Below are positions 17,764 to 27,292 of a DNA stretch of 64,000 bases, in pieces. Location of the stretch: NCBI RefSeq assembly GCF_000425285.1, contig NZ_AUDD01000005.1, positions 62,001 through 126,000 of the forward strand, given 5' to 3'. Below the pieces are notes generated by a model. The model saw only the letters and a list, made by a program, of their open reading frames with translations, had not been told where the DNA came from and did no database searches. How positions within the stretch are numbered: the first letter of the stretch is position 1; each line of letters begins with the position of its first letter. The position numbers and the translations under genes were made by a program. Source of the stretch: Acidipropionibacterium jensenii DSM 20535 (GTDB taxonomy: Bacteria > Actinomycetota > Actinomycetes > Propionibacteriales > Propionibacteriaceae).

Positions 17764-20700
17764 GCGAACCGATCAGAGCTCGGAGGAGCGAGGCCGGTCC
17801 AGGTCGATCCGCACCGACCTGACCAGCTCGACCAGCCGCTCCCCCCCGTTCGACCATCGTGAGTCGGCCGGCCCGCCGGCACGCCCCGGTCAGGTCGAGA
17901 TCGGGGTGCCATCCCAGTACCAGGGCGGTGACGGTTCCCCAGCTCAGCGAGGGGAAGTTCTGGCGGGCTCCGACGGCGTGCGCCAGGGCCAGGATCTCCT
18001 GCGCGACGGCACGCAGCGCGGCGTCGGGGCGACGCTCGGGTGCCAGCAGCCAGACGGCCAGGCCGAGGGCCGCCAGCCCGATCATCGGCCGGTCGACCGT
18101 CACGGCGGGCCGCACCCGGTCGGCCAGCACGAGTCGGCGACGAACCCGGCGCGCAATCCGTGCGGCATCGGGGTCCGGGGCGGTACCGTTGCGGGCCGCT
18201 GCCACCAGGGCGCCGCTCGCCGCCCCGGAGTACCACCAGGATCCGGGACCGGGAGATCCTGCTCCCCACACCTGTTCGGCCTGCGAGTAGTACCGCTGCC
18301 AACCGGCCAGATCGCCGTCGGCGACGGCGACCTCGGCGAGGCTGATGAACCCGAGCGCCCGGAAGTTCACCGCGTCGTGGTCCTGATCGGCCGGCTCGTC
18401 GACGACAAGCCTGTTGAAGACCTCCTCGGCCCCCCGCCGGCGGCCGAGGGCCACATCGCTCATCGCCTCGGTCCAGTCGACCTGGAGAAGGTCCTCCGTC
18501 GCATTCAGTCTCTCGAGGTGGGGACGACACCGGTCCACCCACTCCTGAACCCGCTCCGGGCGGCCCATCTCGCCGTACAGCTGAGCCACCCCCTGGGCGG
18601 CGGTACCGGTGGCCCAGCCGTCCTCGGCGATCCTGGCCTTCTGATAGGCGGCCAGTCCCTCGGCCAGGGCTGCCTCCACCTCTCCGCTGTTCTCGTAGAC
18701 CTGACAGACCAGCAGGTGGGCGACCGCGGAGACCACTGGAATGGCGCTGCTGCGCTGCCGCTCGGCGACCGCGACCACCCGTTCCAGGCGAGGGAGCCCT
18801 CCCATCAGTTCCACGAGAGCCGCCAGCTGCGGGTCCCTGGGCGGGTGCTGTGCCGCCAGCGCGCGCATCCGGGCGAGCGCGCGCATGCCTGGTCTCACCC
18901 CACTCATCAGGGACGTTCCGCCGATCAGCCCCAGAGCCAGCACCGTCTGATCGCGGTGCTCCCGGTCCGGGCGGTAGTTGCGCAGCAGCTCCAGGACATC
19001 GGCACTCAGCGAGGTCACCTCCGAGTGCGCACCGCGGACCATCCAGTGCAGGGACAGGGCGGAGAAGATCGAGGCGACGACGGCGGCGTCATGGACCGAG
19101 ACGGCATGGTGCAGCACCGCGACGAGGTTGTCCTGCTCCTCCTCGACTGCACGGAAGGTGGCCAGCTGACCGGGCCCGTAGGTGGTCGGCAGGGCCCGCC
19201 GGGAGAAGCTGTCGGCCCAGTCCCGGACCCGGACCTCAACTTCTGCCGACTCCCCCGACAGCTCCAGACGATGTCCGGCGAACTCACGCACCGTCTCCAG
19301 CATCCGGTAGCGCACATGCCCGGTCCGGGGCACGTCGGAGGCGGTGAGCAGGGACTGGTTGACCAACCCCTCCAGGTCGGCGTCGATGTCATGGGATCCC
19401 GCCACTGCCCGGGCGGCCCCGGCCCCGAAACCGTCGGCGAAGGCCGACAGCCGCCTGAGAGAGCGCTGTTCGGAGGGGCTCAGCAGGTTCCAGCTCCAGT
19501 CGATGACGGCCAGCAGCGTGCGGTGTCTCTCGGGCGCCGTGCGGTCCCCGCCGCGCAGCAGCGAGAACCGGTCGCCGATCCGCCGCTCGATCTCCTCGAC
19601 CGACATCGCCCGGACCCGTGCGGCGGCCAGCTCGATCGCCAGTGGAAGCCCGTCCAGCCGGTCGCAGAGCCGACTGAGGGTCGGCGCCGGCAGAGCCACC
19701 GAGGGTCTGGCCGCCCTCGCCCTGTCGATGAACAGTCTCACCGCTGGGCCCTGATCGCCCCGGCCCCCACACGAGGCCAGTGGTTGGAGCTGATAGACCT
19801 GCTCTGCCGCGATCATCAGCGGGGCCCTACTGGTGGCCAGCACCCTGACCGTGCGGGTCGTCGACAGGATGTCGTCGACCCATCGGGCGACATCGTCGAT
19901 GATGTGCTCGCAGTTGTCGATCACCAGCAGGGTAGGACGCTCGTCGAGGGCTCGCAGGATGCGCGCCCGCACGTCTCCCTGGACGGCTGGGTCACTGAGG
20001 CCCGACCGTTTGCCGGAGTACTCCCGGATCCCCAACGTGCTGGCCAGCGCGAGCGGCACGTCCCAGCCGGTCCGCACCCCGGCCAGCTCGACCACCACGA
20101 CGCCGGGGGTGTGCTCGGTGGCGCGTGCCGCCAGCTCCTGGGCGAGCCGGGTCTTGCCCAACCCCCCGATCCCGAGGATGGTCGTCAACCGACAGCCGGC
20201 CATCAGCTCCTCCAGGGCCGCGATGTCATCGGATCGGCCCAGCAGCACATTGGGGGTGGACCGGATTCCCACCCTGAGGGTTCTCCTGGTCTCGTTGCCG
20301 CAGGACTCCAGCAGCTCGGTCTGCAGGTCCAGCAGGCGGCTCGAGGGGTCGGCTCCGAGTTCCTCGCGCAGCGCTCTTCGGAATCTCTCGAACTCGCGCA
20401 GCGCGTCGGTGCTCGCCCCGGAGTCCATGATGGCCCGCAACCTCAGGATCTCGATCTCCTCGCTGAGGGGATCGGCCTGGGCGAGCGGTTCCAGCTCGGC
20501 GAGTGCTCCTGCCCCGTCACCACTGCCCAGCAGTCCGCGGGCATGCAGCACGGTGAGGCTTCGGAACAGTTCCCCCGACAGGTCGGCCAGCCGGTCGGCC
20601 AGTTCGGTGTCGCCGAGATCGGCCCCGGGCTGCCCGCGCCACAGCGCCAGGGCGTCAGCCGTCCGGGACACCACGGCAGGCCAGCCGGCCCGCTCCGCAT

Positions 20701-21049
20701 CGGCTCGCCCGGCGTCTCGCGCCTGTTGGGCCGCTGTGAGATCGCACTCCTCAGGGGCCGCTGCCAGCAGGTAACCGCCAGGAGTGGAGACGATCAGCCC
20801 GGCAGATGCGGTGGCACGCACCCGGGAGACCAGGGTCTGCAGGGCGGCCTTCTCGTTGCGCGGCGGTGCGTCCTGCCAGATCTCGTCGACGATTCCCCGC
20901 AAGGACCTGGGGCCGTGGGACAGCACCAGGCAGACCAGCAGTGCCCTCGAGGTCGCCCCGCCGAGCTCGACGAGGTCGCCGGCGGCCGATTCCACGACCA
21001 CCGGGCCGAGAACGCCTGCCCGGCAGCGGGGTGTGCTGGCCTCATTCAC
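17708..21049 (-). CDS. AfsR/SARP-type transcriptional regulator with NB-ARC and TPR-like regions
   Basis: A 1113-residue regulator as read. The order is an N-terminal OmpR-like winged helix (about 10-90), a BTAD domain (about 95-245), an NB-ARC ATPase with Walker A GIGGLGKTR (about 285-295) and LLVIDNCEH, then a long helical TPR-like region. Such proteins usually control a neighbouring exporter or metabolite cluster; the convergent DrrA/DrrB genes are the obvious target. I start it at GTG 21049, six bases after a TACACT box, implying a leaderless transcript; the ATG at 21124 lies inside the rpsQ terminator. A run of seven G (17841-17847) near the 3' end appears to contain one extra base. With six G the frame reads ERLVELVRSVRIDLDRPRSS and stops at 17773, just short of the permease gene; as given, it runs 65 bases further into the permease gene. 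Confidence 0.85.
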   Translation of the reverse strand: MNEASTPRCRAGVLGPVVVESAAGDLVELGGATSRALLVCLVLSHGPRSLRGIVDEIWQDAPPRNEKAALQTLVSRVRATASAGLIVSTPGGYLLAAAPEECDLTAAQQARDAGRADAERAGWPAVVSRTADALALWRGQPGADLGDTELADRLADLSGELFRSLTVLHARGLLGSGDGAGALAELEPLAQADPLSEEIEILRLRAIMDSGASTDALREFERFRRALREELGADPSSRLLDLQTELLESCGNETRRTLRVGIRSTPNVLLGRSDDIAALEELMAGCRLTTILGIGGLGKTRLAQELAARATEHTPGVVVVELAGVRTGWDVPLALASTLGIREYSGKRSGLSDPAVQGDVRARILRALDERPTLLVIDNCEHIIDDVARWVDDILSTTRTVRVLATSRAPLMIAAEQVYQLQPLASCGGRGDQGPAVRLFIDRARAARPSVALPAPTLSRLCDRLDGLPLAIELAAARVRAMSVEEIERRIGDRFSLLRGGDRTAPERHRTLLAVIDWSWNLLSPSEQRSLRRLSAFADGFGAGAARAVAGSHDIDADLEGLVNQSLLTASDVPRTGHVRYRMLETVREFAGHRLELSGESAEVEVRVRDWADSFSRRALPTTYGPGQLATFRAVEEEQDNLVAVLHHAVSVHDAAVVASIFSALSLHWMVRGAHSEVTSLSADVLELLRNYRPDREHRDQTVLALGLIGGTSLMSGVRPGMRALARMRALAAQHPPRDPQLAALVELMGGLPRLERVVAVAERQRSSAIPVVSAVAHLLVCQVYENSGEVEAALAEGLAAYQKARIAEDGWATGTAAQGVAQLYGEMGRPERVQEWVDRCRPHLERLNATEDLLQVDWTEAMSDVALGRRRGAEEVFNRLVVDEPADQDHDAVNFRALGFISLAEVAVADGDLAGWQRYYSQAEQVWGAGSPGPGSWWYSGAASGALVAAARNGTAPDPDAARIARRVRRRLVLADRVRPAVTVDRPMIGLAALGLAVWLLAPERRPDAALRAVAQEILALAHAVGARQNFPSLSWGTVTALVLGWHPDLDLTGACRRAGRLTMVERGGAAGRAGQVGADRPGPASLLRALIGSLTTCACRSARSEGRTPRR

Positions 21050-21055
21050 GGGCCG

Positions 21056-21061
21056 AGTGTA
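21056..21061 (-). promoter_or_regulatory. -10 box of the SARP-type regulator (leaderless)
   Basis: TACACT on the minus strand ends six bases before the GTG start codon, so transcription would begin at the start codon itself. No Shine-Dalgarno site is present and no good -35 box was found. Confidence 0.5.
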
Positions 21062-21089
21062 CTTGTCGGCGCTCCGCGTCCGGACGCGA

Positions 21090-21123
21090 TGAAGGGCCCG
21101 CTCCCTGGGGAACGGGCCCTTCA
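21090..21123 (-). terminator. Terminator of the S10 operon after rpsQ
   Basis: An 11-bp perfect stem (21090-21100 with 21113-21123) with a 12-base loop lies 45 bases beyond the rpsQ stop. It ends the S10 transcript, so the spc operon needs its own promoter. Confidence 0.75.
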
Positions 21124-21167
21124 CAGGCTCGATCGGTCACCGACCGGCGTCGGCCGGTCGGCTCAGA

Positions 21168-21443
21168 TCACTTGGCCTTCTCGACGACCTCGAGTAGGCG
21201 CCAGCGCTTGGTGGCCGACAGCGGGCGGGTCTCCATGATCCGCACGCGGTCGCCCTCGCCGGCCTCATTGGACTCGTCATGCGCCTTGAGACGGACGGTC
21301 TTGGTCATCACCTTGCCGTAGAGGGGGTGCTTGACCCGGTCCTCGACGGCCACGATGATCGTCTTGTCCATCTTGTCGGAGACGACCAGGCCCTCGCGCA
21401 CCTTGCGCCGGGTGGTCCGCTCCTCAGCGGTCTTCTCGCTCAT
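21168..21443 (-). CDS. rpsQ: 30S ribosomal protein S17 (uS17)
   Basis: A 91-residue primary 16S rRNA-binding protein and the last gene of the S10 operon here. It has the S17 core [20 protein letters not shown] and the [20 protein letters not shown] signature. Its start overlaps the rpmC stop (ATGA). A terminator follows, and the usual next gene rplN is 10 kb away. Confidence 0.96.
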   Translation of the reverse strand: MSEKTAEERTTRRKVREGLVVSDKMDKTIIVAVEDRVKHPLYGKVMTKTVRLKAHDESNEAGEGDRVRIMETRPLSATKRWRLLEVVEKAK

Positions 21444-21682
21444 TCAGCGGCCTCCTTCGGGGCATCGGGATCGTCAACAATATGGAGGCTGCGCTCCTGG
21501 AGCACGGTGTAGATCCGGGCGATGTCCTTGCGGACCTCGCGCAGTCTGGCACTGTTCTCCAGCTGTCCGGTGGCGGACTGGAAGCGGAGCCCGAACAGCT
21601 CCTCCTTCAGCTCGCTCACCTTGGCCCGGAGATCGTCTCCGGACAGGGCGCGCAGATCTGCTGCAGTGGTCTTCTTCGCCAT
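21440..21682 (-). CDS. rpmC: 50S ribosomal protein L29 (uL29)
   Basis: An 80-residue protein near the exit tunnel, with the L29 core [18 protein letters not shown] and the [16 protein letters not shown] signature. A short acidic tail ([11 protein letters not shown]) follows. It overlaps rplP by one base and rpsQ by four, so the three are co-translated. Confidence 0.95.
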   Translation of the reverse strand: MAKKTTAADLRALSGDDLRAKVSELKEELFGLRFQSATGQLENSARLREVRKDIARIYTVLQERSLHIVDDPDAPKEAAE

Positions 21683-22101
21683 CAGTTCTCACCGCCTTCA
21701 CGAGAGATGAAACGGGCCTTCATCGGGAGCTTGTGGATCGCCAGGCGCATGGCCTCGCGGGCAATCTCCTCCGGGACACCGGCGAGCTCGAAGAGCACGC
21801 GGCCCGGCTTGACGTTGGCGATCCACCACTCCGGGGTGCCCTTGCCGGAACCCATCCGGGACTCGGCGGGGTGCTTGGTCATCGGGCGGTCGGGGTAGAC
21901 GTTGATCCACACCTTGCCGCCACGCTTGATGTAGCGGGTCATGGCGATACGAGCGGCCTCGATCTGACGGTTGGTCAGGTAGGCGGGCTCGAGGGCCTGG
22001 ATCCCGAAGTCACCGAAAGCCAGCTCATTGCCGCCCTTGGACAGGCCGCGACGGCCCGGGTGGTGCTGCTTGCGGTACTTCACTCGACGAGGAATCAACA
22101 T
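21682..22101 (-). CDS. rplP: 50S ribosomal protein L16 (uL16)
   Basis: A 139-residue protein near the A-site finger and peptidyl transferase region. It starts [19 protein letters not shown] and has the signatures [14 protein letters not shown] and [20 protein letters not shown]. The start ATG 22101 follows the rpsC stop by one base; a longer upstream frame is rpsC in another frame. Confidence 0.96.
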   Translation of the reverse strand: MLIPRRVKYRKQHHPGRRGLSKGGNELAFGDFGIQALEPAYLTNRQIEAARIAMTRYIKRGGKVWINVYPDRPMTKHPAESRMGSGKGTPEWWIANVKPGRVLFELAGVPEEIAREAMRLAIHKLPMKARFISREGGEN

Positions 22102-22102
22102 G

Positions 22103-22924
<822 letters not shown>

Positions 22925-22927
22925 GTG

Positions 22928-23395
22928 TCAGGCTCCCTTCTCGGTCTTGGTCTTGACGGTGGTTGCAGGACGGCCCTTCTTGGCCTTCTTGTGCTCAGGA
23001 CGGGCGTCCTTGGGCTCGACCACCACGGTGATGTGGGCGGCGCGCTTGAGGATCCGGCTCGCCGAACCCTTGGCCCTCGGGCGAATCCGGCGCATGGTGA
23101 CGCCCTCATCGACGAAAGCCTGCGAGATGTACAGGTCGTTGGCCCGCAGGCCCTCGGTCTGCTCGGCATTGGCGATCGCCGAGGCGACCACCTTGCCCAC
23201 CGGCTCAGCGGCTGCCTGCGGCTGGAACTTCAACATCGTCACCGCGTCGGTGGCGTCCATCCCGCGCACCAGGTCGACGACCCGGCGGCACTTCGTGGCG
23301 CTCATCCGGACGTGCCGGGCGATCGCGAAGGATCCCGGGCGGTCGCCGAGCAGCGCGGTGCGGCGACGGCTGGGCTCATTCTCTGTGTTGCTCAT
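22928..23395 (-). CDS. rplV: 50S ribosomal protein L22 (uL22)
   Basis: L22 lines the exit tunnel. The 155-residue protein has the core VRMSATKCRRVVDLVRGMDA, and the tunnel loop/signature RIRPRAKGSASRILKRAAHI. Both ends are extended: about 20 polar residues at the N-terminus and a basic tail of about 30 residues at the C-terminus. The loop region looks normal, without the deletions linked to macrolide resistance. Confidence 0.95.
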   Translation of the reverse strand: MSNTENEPSRRRTALLGDRPGSFAIARHVRMSATKCRRVVDLVRGMDATDAVTMLKFQPQAAAEPVGKVVASAIANAEQTEGLRANDLYISQAFVDEGVTMRRIRPRAKGSASRILKRAAHITVVVEPKDARPEHKKAKKGRPATTVKTKTEKGA

Positions 23396-23413
23396 GAATC
23401 AGCTTCCCTCTCG

Positions 23414-23695
23414 TCAGCGCCTGCGCGCCTTCTTGTCGTCCTTCACGTGACCCCGGAAGGTCCTCGTCGGGGCGAACTCTCCGAGCTTGTGCCCGACCAT
23501 CGCCTCGGTGACGAAGACCGGCACATGCTTGCGGCCGTCGTGCACGCCAATGGTGTGCCCGATCATGTCGGGGGTCACCATGGAACGGCGCGACCATGTC
23601 TTGATGACGTTGTGCGTACCCGCCTCGTTCTGAGCATCGACCTTCTTGGCCAGGTGCTCATCGACGAAGGGGCCCTTCTTAAGACTGCGTGGCAT
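23414..23695 (-). CDS. rpsS: 30S ribosomal protein S19 (uS19)
   Basis: A 93-residue protein of the small-subunit head. It begins [15 protein letters not shown] and has the S19 signature [20 protein letters not shown], followed by the basic tail KDDKKARRR. Standard length and position between rplB and rplV. Confidence 0.96.
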   Translation of the reverse strand: MPRSLKKGPFVDEHLAKKVDAQNEAGTHNVIKTWSRRSMVTPDMIGHTIGVHDGRKHVPVFVTEAMVGHKLGEFAPTRTFRGHVKDDKKARRR

Positions 23696-23710
23696 ACCTC
23701 AGACTCCCAA

Positions 23711-24547
<837 letters not shown>

Positions 24548-24580
24548 GGATCTTCGTTCCTTGTCTTTCGCTGCTCGGGC

Positions 24581-24889
24581 TCACTCGCCCTGGCCGGCGA
24601 AGATGTCGATGCGATCTCCCTCGGCCACCGTCACGATCGCGCGCTTGGTGTCCTTGCGACGGCCAAGACCGTCGCGGGTGCGACGCGCCTTGCCCTTGCG
24701 GTTCATCGTGTTGACCCCGACGACCTTGACGCCGAAGATCTGCTCGATGGCGATCTTGATCTCGGTCTTGTTGGCCGTCGGCCGCACCAGGAAGGTGTAG
24801 GCGTTCTGGTCGAGCAGGCCGTAGCTCTTCTCGGAGACGACCGGCGCGAGGATGATGTCCCGCGGGTCGCGAATCTTCAGATCGCTCAC
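24581..24889 (-). CDS. rplW: 50S ribosomal protein L23 (uL23)
   Basis: L23 sits at the tunnel exit and docks trigger factor and SRP. The 102-residue protein has [20 protein letters not shown] and the conserved region [19 protein letters not shown]. It starts at GTG 24889, which overlaps the rplD stop as GTGA. Confidence 0.95.
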   Translation of the reverse strand: MSDLKIRDPRDIILAPVVSEKSYGLLDQNAYTFLVRPTANKTEIKIAIEQIFGVKVVGVNTMNRKGKARRTRDGLGRRKDTKRAIVTVAEGDRIDIFAGQGE

Positions 24890-25785
24890 TTGGCGTCCTC
24901 CTCATCGGAGCCCGCCTTGGCGGACTTGACGGCGTTGACGAAACCAGCGGCCTCAGCGGCCTCGGTGGTGGCGAACCAGACCTCGGCGATGGTGCGCCCG
25001 TACCAGGGCGACTCCGGGGTGTGGAACTTCATGGAGCTCTCATTGCCCTTGATGTCGAATCCCTCGGGCGGGTTGTCCCCGCGGAAGGAGTCCGAACCGA
25101 AGGGGTGCAGGTCTGCGGTGTCGGTCTCGGGGACCTCGACCTCGGCGGCATCCGTGCCGGCGCCGACGAAGGCGTCGAAGGCGGCCCGGGTGAAGACCAC
25201 CTGGTCGGACTTGACGACGTCGTAGGCGTTGAGCTGGTCAGCGGCCAGCACGTGCACCTCGGCGAGGTTGCGCACCGACAGCCAGGAGTTCTCCTCCTGG
25301 CGTCCCAGCACGACCAGGACCTTGTTGAGCTCGCCGATCGAGGCGAGCACGGCCTTGGCGGCCTTGGTGGAGGGCTTGTCGCCCTCGACCAGGGAGGTCA
25401 GCACGAACAGCTGCCCGTCGCGAGCCCGGTCCGACAGCGCCCCGCGCAGGGCGGCGGCGACCATCTTCTTGGGGGTGCGCTGGGCGTAGGAGCGGGGCTG
25501 CGGACCGTGCACGACTCCACCACCGACCCACTGGGGGGCGCGGGTGGAACCCTGACGGGCGCGGCCGGTGCCCTTCTGGCGCCACGGCTTCTTGCCACCG
25601 CCGGACACCATGGCCCGGGTCTTGGTGGCGTGGGTGCCCTGGCGAGCGGCGGCCTGCTGGGCCACCACGACCTGGTGGATCAGCGGAATGTTGGTGGCGA
25701 CGTCGAAGACGTGGGCCGGAAGCTCGACGGAGCCGGACTTCTTGCCCTTCGCGTTCAGGACGTCGACGGTCTTGTTCTCACTCAT
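24886..25785 (-). CDS. rplD: 50S ribosomal protein L4 (uL4) with C-terminal sunset-like extension
   Basis: L4 lines the exit tunnel. The first ~210 residues are ordinary: the tunnel loop [19 protein letters not shown] and the AFDAF end of the fold are present. The protein is 299 residues, about 80-90 more than usual. After an acidic linker ([13 protein letters not shown]), residues about 225-285 read [19 protein letters not shown] and [17 protein letters not shown]. This matches the short 'sunset' domain that I recall from actinobacterial membrane-associated proteins and from some actinobacterial L17 proteins. Its role on a ribosome is unknown. ATG 25785 overlaps the rplC stop (ATGA), and base composition of the extension matches the gene, so it is a native part of the reading frame. 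Confidence 0.93.
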   Translation of the reverse strand: MSENKTVDVLNAKGKKSGSVELPAHVFDVATNIPLIHQVVVAQQAAARQGTHATKTRAMVSGGGKKPWRQKGTGRARQGSTRAPQWVGGGVVHGPQPRSYAQRTPKKMVAAALRGALSDRARDGQLFVLTSLVEGDKPSTKAAKAVLASIGELNKVLVVLGRQEENSWLSVRNLAEVHVLAADQLNAYDVVKSDQVVFTRAAFDAFVGAGTDAAEVEVPETDTADLHPFGSDSFRGDNPPEGFDIKGNESSMKFHTPESPWYGRTIAEVWFATTEAAEAAGFVNAVKSAKAGSDEEDAK

Positions 25786-26453
25786 GCGGCATCCCCATTC
25801 TTGGCAGCCTGCTTGGCGGCGCTGCGGACGACCACGAGGGAGCCCTTGGCACCGGGAACGGCGCCCCGGACCAGGATGATCCCGCGCTCGGAATCGACCG
25901 AGTGCACCGGAAGGTTCTGGACGGTGATCCGGTCATTGCCCATCCGGCCGGCCATCCGCATGCCCTTGAGCACCTTGCCAGGGGTGGAGCAGCCACCGAT
26001 GGAACCGGGTGAGCGGTGCTTGCGGTGGACGCCGTGGCTGGCGCGCAGGCCCTTGAACCCGTGGCGCTTCATGACGCCGGCGGTGCCGTGGCCCTTGCTG
26101 GTGCCAGTGACATCGACGATCTCGGCGGCCTCGAAGACGTCGGCGGTGATCTCCTGTCCGAGGGTGTACTCGGAGGCGTCGGAGGTCCGCAGCTCGACGA
26201 GGTGCTTGCGGGGGGTGACCCCGGCACGCTCGAAGTGGCCGGACTCCGGCTTGGTGACCTTCTTGGCCTTGACGGCGCCGAAGCCGAGCTGGACGGCGGA
26301 GTAGCCGTCGGTCTCGGGGGTGCGCACCTGGGTGACCACACAGGGCCCGGCCTGGATCACGGTGACGGGAACGACCTTGTTGTTCTCGTCCCACAGCTGG
26401 GTCATGCCGAGCTTGGTGCCCAGCACGCCCTTCACTTTGCGTTCATTGCTCAT
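25782..26453 (-). CDS. rplC: 50S ribosomal protein L3 (uL3)
   Basis: L3 reaches into the peptidyl transferase centre. The 223-residue protein begins [21 protein letters not shown] and has the signature [21 protein letters not shown] and HRSPGSIG. The ATG at 26453 has GTGAGG nine bases upstream; an in-frame GTG at 26468 overlapping the rpsJ stop is possible but less likely. Confidence 0.95.
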   Translation of the reverse strand: MSNERKVKGVLGTKLGMTQLWDENNKVVPVTVIQAGPCVVTQVRTPETDGYSAVQLGFGAVKAKKVTKPESGHFERAGVTPRKHLVELRTSDASEYTLGQEITADVFEAAEIVDVTGTSKGHGTAGVMKRHGFKGLRASHGVHRKHRSPGSIGGCSTPGKVLKGMRMAGRMGNDRITVQNLPVHSVDSERGIILVRGAVPGAKGSLVVVRSAAKQAAKNGDAA

Positions 26454-26464
26454 GGTGCTCAACC

Positions 26465-26776
26465 TCACGGAAGCTTGATCTCGATGTCGACGCCGGCCGG
26501 CAGGTCGAGACGCATCAGCGAGTCAACCGTCTTGGGGGTCGGGTCGAGAATGTCGATGAGCCGCTTGTGGGTGCGCATCTCGAAGTGCTCGCGGCTGTCC
26601 TTGTACTTGTGGGGCGAACGGATTACACAGAACACGTTCTTCTCAGTAGGAAGCGGCACCGGGCCTGCGACCTTGGCCCCCGTACGGGTCACCGTGTCGA
26701 CGATCTTGCGCGCCGACGAGTCGATGACCTCGTGGTCGTAGGCCCGCAGCCTGATGCGGATCTTTTGTCCCGCCAC
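26465..26776 (-). CDS. rpsJ: 30S ribosomal protein S10 (uS10)
   Basis: First gene of the S10 operon. The 103-residue protein starts at GTG 26776 ([16 protein letters not shown]), with AAGGA upstream, and contains the signature [21 protein letters not shown]10 is a head protein and, as NusE, a transcription antitermination partner of NusB and NusG. A longer frame upstream is not supported by any ribosome site. Confidence 0.96.
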   Translation of the reverse strand: MAGQKIRIRLRAYDHEVIDSSARKIVDTVTRTGAKVAGPVPLPTEKNVFCVIRSPHKYKDSREHFEMRTHKRLIDILDPTPKTVDSLMRLDLPAGVDIEIKLP

Positions 26777-27292
26777 AGTTGTTCCTTCTACTCGTCCCTG
26801 CCCCGCCCGGATTACTCCGGTGCGTTCAGAGGGTTCCGGCATGGGACCCGGCTGAGGCCGCGTCCCGCATTGTCAGATCCAGGTGAATGGTTCCGACGAC
26901 CGTCCAGGTCATCGGAAGATCCACGAGGCTCCTTCCAGCTCCTCCACCGGCCCCCGAGGTCGGGTGTGTCGCGCACCTGAGGGACGCACTGCACCTGAGC
27001 TCTCCTGGCCATGTACCGGGGAACGGACATCACTACCGGGGAACACTGTGCATTTGTGCATCCTCCGAGGCGCCACACCCGCTGTGGGGCGGACATCGCA
27101 TCGGACCGTCCTGGGACGACCGCCACGATGAGTGGTGTGGGCTCCGATGCCTTCCCGGGATTCCACGAATCACTGGACAGCGCACCGAGGCCCGCTTCGG
27201 AGCAACCCGGACAGTCTCTCACGCATCCCGCCCGAGGCCAAATCGAGAGGGATCCGTGTTCGGTCCCCACCCCCGGACGGGACGCGGCCCGC
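26777..27292 (-). other. Leader/promoter region of the S10 operon
   Basis: 516 bases with no credible gene. It must hold the S10 promoter and leader. TA dinucleotides are nearly absent, so there is no standard -10 box; the only candidates are at the two repeat copies at 27014-27044. A good gltX terminator was not found at the right side. Confidence 0.4.
27014..27044. repeat. Two 11-bp direct repeats, 20-bp period, upstream of rpsJ
   Basis: TACCGGGGAAC occurs at 27014-27024 and 27034-27044, exactly 20 bases (about two helical turns) apart, which would put two bound protomers on the same face of the DNA. It lies about 240-270 bases upstream of rpsJ. Confidence 0.6.

Noticed and set aside
11263-21123. 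Mobile element carrying the insert between S10 and spc
   Set aside because: No transposase, integrase, terminal inverted repeats or target duplications were seen at the edges.
21050-21124. ATG start of the SARP-type regulator at 21124
   Set aside because: That ATG lies in the rpsQ terminator stem, and the added residues are not part of the winged-helix domain. GTG 21049 is preferred.
17906-21238. Plus-strand open frame over the SARP-type regulator
   Set aside because: Shadow of the regulator gene, rich in Gly, Gln, Arg and Pro, without any known motif.
26777-26842. N-terminal extension of S10
   Set aside because: The extra residues upstream of GTG 26776 lack family similarity and a ribosome site is present directly before the GTG.
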